Part shown: one piece after another, positions 9,181 through 16,988 of the stretch | How the letters are laid out: each line of letters begins with the position of its first letter | Position numbering within the stretch: the stretch's first letter is position 1 | From: Hydrogenophaga sp. | GTDB taxonomy: Bacteria > Pseudomonadota > Gammaproteobacteria > Burkholderiales > Burkholderiaceae_C | Assembly: GCF_018780075.1 (NCBI RefSeq) | Contig: NZ_JADMKB010000029.1 | Location: forward strand, 1-46,564 | Reading direction: 5' to 3' | Length of the DNA stretch: 46,564 nt | Program-made: the position numbers and the translations under genes | The notes under the pieces: generated by a model | Databases searched by the model: none | What the model was told of the DNA's origin: nothing | Seen by the model: the letters and a program-made list of their open reading frames with translations, nothing else

Positions 9181-9887
9181 TGGTCCGCACTCCCGCAACG
9201 CATCGGCAAGGGCCGGGCCGACGGCGCGACGGCGTGGGTGTCGGCTGGCAGCGGCTGCGCCGAGAGCCAGGTGGCGAGCGCGCCCACGTCGTCGGGCGTC
9301 AGGCGCTTCGCGATCTGGGCCATGCAGTCGGGCGCGTGCGCGTGGCGCAGGCCGGTCTGCCAGGCGCCGAGCTGGCCGATCAGGTAGTCGCGCGGCAGGC
9401 CGAGCAGGCCGGGGATGGCGGGCTGCATGCCGGTGAGCGCGTCGCCGTGGCAGGCCGCGCAGGCGGGCAGCTGGCGCGCCGGGTCGCCGCGCCGGATCAG
9501 CGCCTCACCTCGCGCGAGCTCATCGCGCGGCGCGTTGACGGTCTGCGGCGGCGGGTACGGCAGATCGAGGCCCGCGAAGTGGCTGGCGATGTCGCGCAGG
9601 TAGGCGTCGGGCAGGTGATCGAGCAGGTTGGCCATGCCGGGGTTCTGGCGCCGGCCGTCGCGGAAGTGCGTGAGCTGGTTGTAGAGGTAACCCGACGGCT
9701 TGCCCGCGATGCGCGGGAAGTAGCCGGCGTTGGTCGCGCGGCCCTCTTTGCCGTGGCACAGGGTGCAGGCCATGGCGCGCTGGGCCAGGGTGTCGGGCAC
9801 GGTGCGCAGCGGCTCGGCGGCGGTCGCTGCGCCGTGCCAGAGCAGGGCCGCGAGGACGAGGACAATGGAGGTTCGAAGGAGGGGCAT
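9177..9887 (-). CDS. Diheme cytochrome c (c4-like)
   Basis: The 236-residue protein has a clear signal peptide (MPLLRTSIVLVLAALLWHG...ATAAEP). Two domains each carry one CxxCH: CTLCH near residue 41 and CAACH near 143. Met residues downstream of each could be axial ligands (for example in NPGMANLLDHL). This is the cytochrome c4/c553 arrangement, a soluble or membrane-associated periplasmic electron carrier. The start is fixed by the leader peptide. It is translationally coupled to the triheme cytochrome, so the two are likely partners in one periplasmic chain. Confidence 0.88.
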   Translation of the reverse strand: MPLLRTSIVLVLAALLWHGAATAAEPLRTVPDTLAQRAMACTLCHGKEGRATNAGYFPRIAGKPSGYLYNQLTHFRDGRRQNPGMANLLDHLPDAYLRDIASHFAGLDLPYPPPQTVNAPRDELARGEALIRRGDPARQLPACAACHGDALTGMQPAIPGLLGLPRDYLIGQLGAWQTGLRHAHAPDCMAQIAKRLTPDDVGALATWLSAQPLPADTHAVAPSARPLPMRCGSADQ

Positions 9888-9947
9888 GGGCGCTTTGAAA
9901 GTACCACAGGCGCCGGGCCCATACACTGACCAGATCGCGCCTTTTCC

Positions 9948-10187
9948 ATGCAGACCAGCCCCTTGCCCCACACCACCACCGACCCCACCCGCTGCCCGCT
10001 GTGCGGCGGCGACAACCGCTGCGCGATGGAGGTTGAGAAGGCCACGGGCGAACCCCAGCCGCCGTGCTGGTGCGTCACCGAAACCTTCAGCCCCGACCTG
10101 CTGGCGCGCCTGCCCGAAGCGGCACAGGGCCAGGCCTGCATCTGCGCGCGCTGCCTCGCCCGCTTCAACACACGGCTTACCCCATGA
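9948..10187 (+). CDS. Cysteine-rich CWC family small protein
   Basis: The 79-residue protein has eight cysteines (16, 19, 25, 40, 42, 64, 66, 69) arranged as CPLCG, NRC, CWC and CICARC. This is the signature of the 'cysteine-rich CWC' family, presumably a zinc or other metal-binding protein of unknown role. There is no signal peptide, so it is probably cytosolic. Its stop overlaps the start of the next gene by four bases (ATGA). It is divergent from the cytochrome operon with a 60-bp spacer, which must hold both promoters. Confidence 0.85.
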   Translation: MQTSPLPHTTTDPTRCPLCGGDNRCAMEVEKATGEPQPPCWCVTETFSPDLLARLPEAAQGQACICARCLARFNTRLTP

Positions 10188-10420
10188 ACACCCTGCTGGC
10201 CTGGCTCGACCGTTTCCCGCTGGCATTGCTGATCGCCCTGGCGCTCTGGCTGGCGGTGGCACCCATCGTGCCCGAGCCGCACCTGATCGAGAAGCTGCGC
10301 ATGCTCAGCGAGGGCACACTGACCCAGCCCATCGACATCTTCGATCTGCTGCTGCACACCGTGCCGCTGCTCCTGCTGGCCGTGCGCCTCTGGCGCAACG
10401 CCAGGCGCGGCCGGGGCTGA
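10184..10420 (+). CDS. Small two-helix inner membrane protein
   Basis: The 78-residue protein has two membrane segments (about 12-28 and 54-68) joined by a conserved-looking charged linker (PEPHLIEKLRMLSEGTLTQPIDIFD). Similar short proteins occur in many beta- and gamma-proteobacteria and are sometimes labelled as RND transporter fragments, but nothing here supports a transport role. It is translationally coupled to the CWC gene. Confidence 0.75.
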   Translation: MNTLLAWLDRFPLALLIALALWLAVAPIVPEPHLIEKLRMLSEGTLTQPIDIFDLLLHTVPLLLLAVRLWRNARRGRG

Positions 10421-10449
10421 ACGCCAACGCTCGCAAGAAGCGCCGCGGC

Positions 10450-10531
10450 ACAGGGCACCGCCGGGCCGGCTTTGCCGGACGGCCAGTGCCGTCCCCTTGA
10501 GGGGGTCGCGCGCAGCGCGGCGGGGGTGGTC
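10450..10531 (+). repeat. Intergenic three-hairpin repeat, copy R2
   Basis: It lies between two convergent genes. It contains GGCCGGCTTTGCCGG, then CCCCTTGAGGGGG, then GCGCGCAGCGCGG, ending GGGGGTGG one base short of the CTA (TAG) stop of the minus-strand gene. The left part is more divergent than in copies R4, R5 and R7. Confidence 0.75.
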
Positions 10532-10867
10532 CTAGTTCACGGCAAACGCCAGCACCAGGGCGCCCAGCGCCAACAGGCCCAGCGCGCCGATGAACACGTT
10601 TTCGCCCCAGGCCTCGAAACGGAAGCCGCCGTCGTGCACGCGCATCGAGGCGAACGAGAGCACCGCGCTGACGAGGAACACCAGCGCGTCCACCGCCAGC
10701 AGCTTGTCGACCACCACCCGCCCGGCGCTGAAGGGGCTGAGCAGGCTGATGTAGAGCGCCGTCAGGCAGACACCGATCATGGTGGCCGAGGTTGGCAGGA
10801 TGTGGGCCGACAGCCCGGTGCCACGAAGCACCCGGCCCGGCCCCTCGTTTCCGGCGGCCGACATCAT
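10532..10867 (-). CDS. Small integral membrane protein coupled to the DegP-like protease
   Basis: The protein has 111 residues and about three hydrophobic segments (roughly 25-45, 55-72 and 88-108), with a polar N-terminus. The family is not recognised. The start overlaps the protease stop in an ATGATG context, so either of two adjacent ATGs could be used; both mean translational coupling. Being in the same transcript suggests a role linked to envelope protein quality control, but this is inference from position only. Confidence 0.75.
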   Translation of the reverse strand: MMSAAGNEGPGRVLRGTGLSAHILPTSATMIGVCLTALYISLLSPFSAGRVVVDKLLAVDALVFLVSAVLSFASMRVHDGGFRFEAWGENVFIGALGLLALGALVLAFAVN

Positions 10868-12408
10868 CCGAGGCGCACCGGCACGAAGATGGTGTCGCCG
10901 TCGCGCCGGATCAGCAGCGCCACCGACTTGGCCGACTTCGCCACCGCCGCCCGGACCTGGTCCACGCTCTGCACCGGCGTGCCGTTGACCGCCATCAGCA
11001 GGTCACCCGGCTGCACGCCGGCCAGCGCCGCCGGCCCGCCCACGTCCTCCACCACCAGGCCCGCGCCGACCCCGGCCTCGCGCTTCTCCTGGGGCTGCAG
11101 CGGGCGCAGCGCCAGACCGAGCTTGCCCTGGCCCACGCCGCTGTCGGCCTGCGCCACCGCGGCCTTCTTGTCGCTGGCGTCGCCCAGTTTCGCGGAGAGT
11201 GTCTCGGTCCGGCCCTGGCGCCAGACCTCCAGCGACACCTGGCTGCCCGGGGTGGACTGCCCGATCAGGGCCGGCAGGTCGCCCGAGGCCACGATGCGCT
11301 GGCCGTTCACCTGCCGGATCACGTCGCCCGACTTCAGCCCCGCCTTGTCGGCCGGGCCGCCGGGCTCCACGCTGGAGACCAGCGCGCCCTCGGGCCGGTC
11401 GAGCTTGAAGGAGTCGGCCAGGGTCTGGTTCACCTCCTGCACCGACACGCCCAGGCGCGCGTGGCTGGCCTTGCCGGTGGCCACGATCTGGTCCTTCACC
11501 TGGCTGGCGAGTTCGATGGGGATGGCGAACGACAGGCCCTGGTAACCCCCGGACTGGCTGTAGATCTGCGAGTTGATGCCCACCACCTCGCCGCGGCTGT
11601 TGAACAGCGGCCCGCCCGAGTTGCCCGGGTTGACCGCCACGTCGGTCTGCAGGAAGGGCACGAAGCTGTCGTCGGGCAGCGAGCGGCCCTTGGCGCTGAC
11701 CACCCCGGCGGACACGCTGTTCTCGAAGCCGAAGGGCGATCCGATGGCCAGCACCCACTCGCCCACCTTGAGGTCGCGCGCGCTGCCCAGCGGCACGGTG
11801 GGCAGCTCCTTGGCGTCGATCTTCAGCACGGCCACGTCGGTCTTCGGGTCCGAGCCCAGCACCTTGGCCTTGAACTCGCGCCGGTCGGTGAGCTTGACGA
11901 TGACCTCGCTGGCGTCGCGCACGACGTGGGCGTTGGTGAGGATCAGGCCGTCGGCGCTGACCACGAAACCCGAGCCCTGACCGCGCACCGGGGTGTCACG
12001 CTGGCCTCGCTGGCCACCACCCTGGCCCTGGAAGCGGCGGAAGAACTCAAAGAACGGATCGTTCGGGTCGATGCCGGGCGGCAGGCCGGGTGCCACAGCC
12101 GTCTCTTCGCCCTCGGCGGACGCTTTGCGCACGCCGCTGACGCTGATGTTGACCACGGCCGGACCGTAGCGTTCGGTGATGCGCGAAAAATCGGGCGCGC
12201 CCTGCAGGTTGGCCGGCTGGGCCACGCTGGACGTGGACGTGGACGTGGACGTGGACCTGGACGTGGACGTGGACGTGGCCGGTGCACTGGCCGGCGCTGC
12301 CGCCCGCGCGGGGCCGCCGGCCATGTAGGTCGCCCCGGCGCCGCCGAGCAGACCGGCGGTGAGCAGGGCGAGAACGAGGCGGGTGGGGGTGAGGGTTCGG
12401 GTGTTCAT
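10864..12408 (-). CDS. degP: DegP/DegQ-family periplasmic serine protease with two PDZ domains
   Basis: The 514-residue protein degrades or refolds damaged envelope proteins in the periplasm. It has a hydrophobic signal region (10-30), a Ser/Thr repeat linker (46-61), and a trypsin-like domain with the triad His161 (TNAHVV), Asp191 (TDVAVL) and Ser264 (GNSGGP). Two PDZ domains follow, at about 310-395 and 420-510. The start with MNTRTLTPTR fits the leader; an ATG 21 bases upstream is less likely. A CTTAG direct-repeat operator lies about 55 bp upstream. DegP, DegQ and MucD cannot be told apart by sequence alone. The Ser/Thr linker is encoded by a 6-bp tandem repeat. Confidence 0.93.
   Translation of the reverse strand: MNTRTLTPTRLVLALLTAGLLGGAGATYMAGGPARAAAPASAPATSTSTSRSTSTSTSTSSVAQPANLQGAPDFSRITERYGPAVVNISVSGVRKASAEGEETAVAPGLPPGIDPNDPFFEFFRRFQGQGGGQRGQRDTPVRGQGSGFVVSADGLILTNAHVVRDASEVIVKLTDRREFKAKVLGSDPKTDVAVLKIDAKELPTVPLGSARDLKVGEWVLAIGSPFGFENSVSAGVVSAKGRSLPDDSFVPFLQTDVAVNPGNSGGPLFNSRGEVVGINSQIYSQSGGYQGLSFAIPIELASQVKDQIVATGKASHARLGVSVQEVNQTLADSFKLDRPEGALVSSVEPGGPADKAGLKSGDVIRQVNGQRIVASGDLPALIGQSTPGSQVSLEVWRQGRTETLSAKLGDASDKKAAVAQADSGVGQGKLGLALRPLQPQEKREAGVGAGLVVEDVGGPAALAGVQPGDLLMAVNGTPVQSVDQVRAAVAKSAKSVALLIRRDGDTIFVPVRLG
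12228..12278 (-). repeat. 6-bp tandem repeat (GGACGT on + strand) inside the protease gene
   Basis: About eight near-perfect GGACGT units with one variant (GGACCT) encode an alternating Ser-Thr stretch, with one Arg, between the signal sequence and the protease domain. Because the unit is 6 bp, slippage would add or remove Ser-Thr pairs without changing frame. Confidence 0.85.
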
Positions 12409-12462
12409 GGGTGCTCCTTGTGAAGCCATGGGTTGGCGATGGCGTCACTGTCGGCGCAAACA

Positions 12463-12478
12463 CTTAGACCAGGCTTAG
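12463..12478. promoter_or_regulatory. Candidate response-regulator operator: CTTAG direct repeat, 11-bp period
   Basis: CTTAG occurs at 12463-12467 and again at 12474-12478, one helical turn apart, in the 123-bp spacer between the protease gene and the divergent DUF1345 gene. It sits about 55 bp from each start codon. The same pair with the same 11-bp period stands before the response-regulator gene (15409-15424). PmrA/QseB-class regulators bind paired half-sites with this spacing, so this is the likely target of the neighbouring regulator. Confidence 0.6.
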
Positions 12479-12531
12479 GGCCAGCGTCCAGGACGGGCCG
12501 TGCACGGGTGGCGACATGGCACACTGAATCC

Positions 12532-13221
12532 ATGCCACACCACCCGATGCACGGCCTGCACTGGTCCGCCAGCTTCAGCGCCTGGCAACGCCAGGCCGCG
12601 GCCCTGCTGCCCGCGCTGCTGGTCGGCGGCGCGGCCGCAGCGTGGCTGGGTGCCGCTGGCGCCACGCCCTGGCTCTGCGGCTGGGTGGTGTACTGCGCGG
12701 TCTACAACGGGCTGGTCTGGCGCCTGGCCAGGCACCTGGACGCAGCCGCCACCCACCGGCGTGCGCGCTGGGAGGACCCGGGCGCGGCGATGCTCTTCGT
12801 GCTGGTCACCAGCGCGGCCTGCGCCAGCCTGCTGGCCGTGGCGATGGCGGTGGACAGTGGCCGCCAGCTGCAGGGCTGGCCGCGGGCCGCGCACCTGGGA
12901 CTGATGCTGCTGTCATTGGCCGGCGCCTGGCTGCTGATCCAGTCGGCCTTTGCGTTGCACTACGCGCGCGCCTACTACCTGCCGCGCCAGGGGGACCACG
13001 AGCCCACGCGCGGCCTGGCCTGGCCCGGGGGTGAAGACCCCGACTACCTCGATTTTTTCTACCACAGCGCCATCGTCGGCATGACCTCGCAGGTGGCCGA
13101 CGTGACGGTGCAGAGCCATGCCATGCGGCGCCTGACGCTGCTGCACGGCCTGCTGTCGTTCGCCTTCAACCTGATCGTGCTGGCGATGGCGGTGAACGTG
13201 TTCGCCACCGCGCTGGGTTAG
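12532..13221 (+). CDS. DUF1345 family integral membrane protein
   Basis: The 229-residue protein has about five membrane segments. The C-terminal part reads DYLDFFYHSAIVGMTSQVADVTV then an arginine-containing loop and a last helix. This F-Y-x-S-x-x-x-G-M-T-x-Q-x-x-D pattern is characteristic of DUF1345, a family of unknown function. The start is the ATG giving MPHHPMHGL; upstream in-frame sequence is not protein-like. It shares its promoter region, including the CTTAG pair, with the protease. Its TAG stop overlaps the TAA stop of the convergent histidine kinase by two bases. Confidence 0.85.
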   Translation: MPHHPMHGLHWSASFSAWQRQAAALLPALLVGGAAAAWLGAAGATPWLCGWVVYCAVYNGLVWRLARHLDAAATHRRARWEDPGAAMLFVLVTSAACASLLAVAMAVDSGRQLQGWPRAAHLGLMLLSLAGAWLLIQSAFALHYARAYYLPRQGDHEPTRGLAWPGGEDPDYLDFFYHSAIVGMTSQVADVTVQSHAMRRLTLLHGLLSFAFNLIVLAMAVNVFATALG

Positions 13222-14552
13222 GGTCTGTTCAGCGGAAACGCCACGCGCACGCGCAAGCCCCCGAGCGTGGGCGAAGCGTCCAGCTGCAGCTTGGCACCGT
13301 GCAGATCGGCCACCGCCTTGACGATGGCCAGCCCCAGGCCACTGCCCGTGGACGCCGCCTCGGGCAGGCGGTAGAAGCGGTCCAGCACACGCTCGCGCTC
13401 GGCCTCGGGAATCCCCGGCCCGCTGTCTTCCACGCCGAGCACCAGCGTGCCCGCACCGGCCCGCAGCGCCACATCGACCCGCCCTCCTTCGGGCGTGTAC
13501 TTGACGGCGTTCTCCAGCAGGTTGCGCACGAGGATGCGCAGGGCTTCCGCGTGGCCGTTCACCTGCCCGGCGTCGGCCTGGGTGAGGCCCATGTCGATGC
13601 GGCGCGTTTGGGCCGCCGGCGCCATGTCGGTCACCGCGCTGCGCACCAGCTCGTCCAGCGCCACCGGCTCGGGCCGCACGCCCGACGCCGCGCGGGCCTG
13701 CTGGCGCGCCAGCACCAGCAGCTGCTCGATCAGCCGCGTGGCACGGTCGATGCCCGAGCCCAGGCGCTCCAGCGCGCGCTCGCGCGTGGCGTCGTCGGGC
13801 GCGCGCTGCAGGCCCTGAACCTGCAGCTTGAGCGCGGCCAGCGGCGAGCGCAGTTCGTGCGCGGCGTCGGCCACGAAACGCTGCTGCGCGTCAAACGCCA
13901 GGGCCACGCGCCGCAACAGGCCGTTGAGCTCCTGCACCAGCGGGCGCACCTCGTCGGGCAGGCCGGTCTCGGCGACCTCGGTCAGGTCGTCGGCCTGGCG
14001 CTCGGCCACCTGGCGCTGCACGCGCGCGACCGGGGCCAGCGAGCGGCTGACCACCCAGCCCACCAGCCCCATGAGCAGCGGCGCCAGCAGCAGGATGGGC
14101 AGCGCCGTGCGCAGCGCCAGCGAACCGGCCATGCGCTGGCGCACCGACATGTCCTGCGCGACCTGGATCACGAAGCTGCGCGCCTGCAGCGAGTACACGC
14201 GGTAGCGCGTGCCGTGCGCGCCCACGTCGTCAAACCCGAGCACCGCGCGCTGCGGCAGCTCGGCACGCGCGGCCGACTCGAACACCCGCACACCGTCCAG
14301 CGTCCAGATCTGCAGCACGAAGTCGAAGTCCTGCTCCTCGGCGGGCAACGGGATCACCCCGGTCGCCAGCGCCTGCGGCAGGCCGGCGCGCAGCGACAGC
14401 GCGGTCTGCTGCATGTGGTAATCGAAGATCTGGTCGGCCTCGGCGCGCGCCGCCCGGTACGCCAGCGCCGCCTGCAACACCGCCGTGGCCAGGATGGCCA
14501 GCAGCACGAAGACCAGCAGCCGGGCGCGCAAGGAAGACAGGAAGCGTGTCAT
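13218..14552 (-). CDS. Sensor histidine kinase, QseC/PmrB-like
   Basis: The 444-residue protein has TM1 at about 11-32, a periplasmic QseC-type N-terminal domain to about 148, TM2 at about 149-172 and a HAMP-like linker. The HisKA domain has phospho-acceptor His232 in FVADAAHELRSPLAALKLQ. The HATPase domain shows the N box (LRILVRNLLENAVKYT), the G1 box (GVEDSGPGIP) and the G2 box (GSGLGLAIVK). It is the partner of the response regulator just upstream. The two genes are separated by 127 bp that contain a repeat element, which is unusual for such a pair. The stimulus is unknown. Confidence 0.93.
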   Translation of the reverse strand: MTRFLSSLRARLLVFVLLAILATAVLQAALAYRAARAEADQIFDYHMQQTALSLRAGLPQALATGVIPLPAEEQDFDFVLQIWTLDGVRVFESAARAELPQRAVLGFDDVGAHGTRYRVYSLQARSFVIQVAQDMSVRQRMAGSLALRTALPILLLAPLLMGLVGWVVSRSLAPVARVQRQVAERQADDLTEVAETGLPDEVRPLVQELNGLLRRVALAFDAQQRFVADAAHELRSPLAALKLQVQGLQRAPDDATRERALERLGSGIDRATRLIEQLLVLARQQARAASGVRPEPVALDELVRSAVTDMAPAAQTRRIDMGLTQADAGQVNGHAEALRILVRNLLENAVKYTPEGGRVDVALRAGAGTLVLGVEDSGPGIPEAERERVLDRFYRLPEAASTGSGLGLAIVKAVADLHGAKLQLDASPTLGGLRVRVAFPLNRP

Positions 14553-14589
14553 GCAGCTTCGCCCCCATGCACCAGCCGGCTCGACGTGA

Positions 14590-14679
14590 CTTCACCCAGG
14601 GTGCCGTGGAACCGGCTTCGCCGGGCCACAGGCACCGTCCCCCCACCGGGGGGAAGACGCGAAGCGGCGCAGGGGGGGC
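14590..14679 (+). repeat. Intergenic three-hairpin repeat, copy R3, inside a two-component operon
   Basis: It contains GGTGCCGTGGAACCGGC, TTCGCCGGGCCAC, then CCCCCCACCGGGGGG and a shortened third hairpin, ending AGGGGGGGC directly against the TCA (TGA) stop of the response regulator. It sits between regulator and kinase genes, so it lies within their presumed common transcript. Confidence 0.75.
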
Positions 14680-15339
14680 TCATGGTTTGGGCACGAAGTA
14701 GCCCACACCGCGCACGTTCTGGATGATGTCCGGCCCGAGCTTCTTGCGCAGGCCGTGGATGTAGACCTCCACCGCGTTGCTGCTGACCTCGTCTTTCCAG
14801 CTGTAGAGCTTTTCTTCCAGCTGCGCCCGCGAGAGCACCAGGCCGGGCCGCGCCAGCAGGGGTTCGAGCACCGCCCATTCGCGCGCCGACAGCACCACCG
14901 GCTGGCCGTTCACCGTGACCTCGCGCGTCGCGGGGTCGATGCTCACGCCCTGGTGTTCGTACACCGGCTCGGCACGCCCGGCGGCGCGGCGCAGCAGGGC
15001 GCGGATGCGCGCCAGCAGTTCGTCCAGGTCGTAGGGTTTGAGCACGTAGTCGTCGGCGCCGGCGTCCAGCCCCTCGATGCGCTGCTGCACCGAGTCGCGC
15101 GCGGTGGCGATCAGCACCGGCAGGCGGTTCTTGCGCGCACGCAGCGCCCGCAGCACCGAGAGGCCGTCGCGCCGGGGCAGGCCGAGGTCGAGCAGCAGCA
15201 GGTCGTAGTCCTGCGTGCACAGGGCCGTGTCGGCCGTCTCGCCGTCCTTCACCCAGTCCACCGCGTAGTGTTCGGCGCGCAGCAGATCGAGCACGGACTC
15301 GCCGATCATGGTGTCGTCTTCCACCAGCAGCAATCGCAT
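14680..15339 (-). CDS. OmpR-family response regulator, QseB/PmrA-like
   Basis: This 219-residue DNA-binding regulator has a receiver domain with Asp8/Asp9, phospho-acceptor Asp51 (LLLLDLGLP) and the conserved Lys in VLKPYD. It is followed by a winged-helix domain ending SSNAVEVYIHGLRKKLG and NVRGVGYFV, the pattern of QseB, PmrA and TctD. The start MRLLLVED is the family norm. It is divergent from an MFS transporter; the spacer holds a perfect pair of ATTCTTAGG repeats, its likely own binding site. Probable targets in this window are itself, the protease/DUF1345 spacer and the transporter. Confidence 0.93.
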   Translation of the reverse strand: MRLLLVEDDTMIGESVLDLLRAEHYAVDWVKDGETADTALCTQDYDLLLLDLGLPRRDGLSVLRALRARKNRLPVLIATARDSVQQRIEGLDAGADDYVLKPYDLDELLARIRALLRRAAGRAEPVYEHQGVSIDPATREVTVNGQPVVLSAREWAVLEPLLARPGLVLSRAQLEEKLYSWKDEVSSNAVEVYIHGLRKKLGPDIIQNVRGVGYFVPKP

Positions 15340-15405
15340 GAAGGTTTCCTTGTGGGGCTGGGGCGTCACCGCCCTCCCGGCCATTCTGCCAGCGCACCCG
15401 GCGCC

Positions 15406-15425
15406 ATTCTTAGGTGATTCTTAGG
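15406..15425. promoter_or_regulatory. Candidate autoregulatory operator: ATTCTTAGG direct repeat
   Basis: Two identical 9-mers, ATTCTTAGG at 15406-15414 and 15417-15425, are separated by TG, giving an 11-bp period. They lie about 70 bp upstream of both the response-regulator gene (minus) and the MFS transporter (plus). On the minus strand a CAGAAT -10-like hexamer lies about 20 bp downstream of the nearer half-site, consistent with an activator overlapping the -35 region. Confidence 0.6.
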
Positions 15426-15497
15426 CGGGTCACAGGCCACACCACGCACCCCGCTTTTCGCGGGCGGTTATCGTTGCGGCATCGACCGCCCCGCACC

Positions 15498-16982
15498 ATG
15501 ACCCTGCCCCCCGACCATTCCCTCCCTGCGCTTCGCGCGCGCTACGGCGAGCGCTACCGCTGGCTGCTGCTGCTCTCGGTGATGGTGGGCACCATGGCCT
15601 CGATCATGTCGTCGACCATCATCAACGTGGCCATCCCCGACATGAGCCAGCACTTCACGCTCGGCCAGGAGCGCGCCCAGTGGGCCGCCTCGAGCTTCAT
15701 GGCGGCCACCACGGTCTCCATGCTCACCACGCCCTGGCTGCTCGCGCGCTATGGTTACCGCAGCACCTACGCCGGCTGCATGTGGCTGCTGATGGCCGGC
15801 GGCATGGCCGGGGGTTTCGCCAACTCGTTCGGGTTGGTGCTGGCCGCGCGCGTGGCCGAAGGCCTGGCCGCAGGCGTGGTGCAACCCATCCCGGCCATCA
15901 TCATCCTGCGTGCCTTCGAGCCGCACGAGCAGGGCCGCGCCAGCGGCATCTTCGGCATGGGCGTGGTGCTCGCGCCCGCGATCGGCCCCAGCATCGGCGG
16001 CGTGCTGGTCGACGTCTTTGGCTGGCGCTCGATCTTTTTCATGGTGGTGCCGTTCTGCATCGCCTCGCTGTGGCTGGCGCGGCGCTTCGTGCCCACCACC
16101 TCGCCAGGCGGACTCGCAGCCAATCGCCAGGGCGCCAGCCTGGACTGGCGTGGCCTGCTGCTGGCCGCCGTCGGCACGCTGTGCCTGCTCAATGGCCTGG
16201 TGCAGCTGCAGGGCGGCACAGTGCTGAGCGCAGCGGCTCTGCTGGGCGGCGCTGCGTTGCTGCTGGTGGCCTTTGTCGTGCTGCAGCGGCGCACGCTGAA
16301 AAGCCGCCAGCGCCACCCCGACCAGGGCGTGGACCCGCTCATGAACCTCTCACTCTTCAAGGACCGGCGCTTCGCCATGGGCAGCATCGTGGCCTTCATC
16401 TACGGCATCGCGCTGTTCGGCTCCACCTACCTGCTGCCGGTCTACATGCAGATGGGGCTGGGCCTGTCGCCGTCGTATGTGGGCAGCATCCTGCTGCCGG
16501 CCGGGCTGGTGCTGGCCGTGACCATCGCCATCGTGGGCCGCCTGACCGACCGCCAGCCCACGCACCGGCTGGTGAGCATCGGGCTGGTGGCGCTGACCGC
16601 GTCGTTCGCACTCATGGTCACCATCGACCCCGGCCGGCCCGCGCAGGTCATCCCCTTGCTGGTGACCTGGGCGATCCTCGGGCGCATCGGGCTGGGCTTC
16701 ATCCTGCCCTCGCTCAACATCGGCGCCATGCGCGGACTGGAGCGCGGCCTCATTCCGCAGGGGTCGAGCGTGATCAACTTCCTGCGCATGCTCGGCGGCG
16801 CGGCGGGCGTGAGCCTGTGCGGCATCGTGCTGGAGTGGCGGCTGGCCGCGCACGGCGTGGTGCTGACGACACCGGGCAACATCCAGGCCCGCATCGCGGC
16901 CTTTGACGAGACCTTCCTGATGCTGGCCTGCATCTGCGCGCTCGCGCTGATCGCGGCCTGGCGGGTGCGCGAGGAACGCTGA
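15498..16982 (+). CDS. MFS transporter, DHA2 (EmrB/QacA-like) drug efflux type
   Basis: The 494-residue protein has about 14 hydrophobic helices. Early motifs fit DHA2 proton antiporters: IMSSTIINVAIPDM in helix 1, QWAASSFMAATTVSM in helix 2, motif A-like LLARYGYRSTY, and motif C-like GVVLAPAIGPSIGG. The start is the ATG before TLPPDHSLPALRARYG; the upstream in-frame stretch is not protein-like. The substrate is unknown and no membrane-fusion protein (EmrA) gene is adjacent. It is divergent from the response regulator and shares its CTTAG operator region, so it may belong to the same regulon. Confidence 0.9.
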   Translation: MTLPPDHSLPALRARYGERYRWLLLLSVMVGTMASIMSSTIINVAIPDMSQHFTLGQERAQWAASSFMAATTVSMLTTPWLLARYGYRSTYAGCMWLLMAGGMAGGFANSFGLVLAARVAEGLAAGVVQPIPAIIILRAFEPHEQGRASGIFGMGVVLAPAIGPSIGGVLVDVFGWRSIFFMVVPFCIASLWLARRFVPTTSPGGLAANRQGASLDWRGLLLAAVGTLCLLNGLVQLQGGTVLSAAALLGGAALLLVAFVVLQRRTLKSRQRHPDQGVDPLMNLSLFKDRRFAMGSIVAFIYGIALFGSTYLLPVYMQMGLGLSPSYVGSILLPAGLVLAVTIAIVGRLTDRQPTHRLVSIGLVALTASFALMVTIDPGRPAQVIPLLVTWAILGRIGLGFILPSLNIGAMRGLERGLIPQGSSVINFLRMLGGAAGVSLCGIVLEWRLAAHGVVLTTPGNIQARIAAFDETFLMLACICALALIAAWRVREER

Positions 16983-16988
16983 CGCGGG

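Noticed and set aside
10792..12423. 543-codon plus-strand frame opposite the protease
   Set aside because: Low-complexity antisense frame; the minus-strand protease has a complete catalytic triad and PDZ domains.
13299..14726. 475-codon plus-strand frame opposite the kinase
   Set aside because: Antisense frame rich in Gln, His and Arg; kinase motifs are intact on the minus strand.
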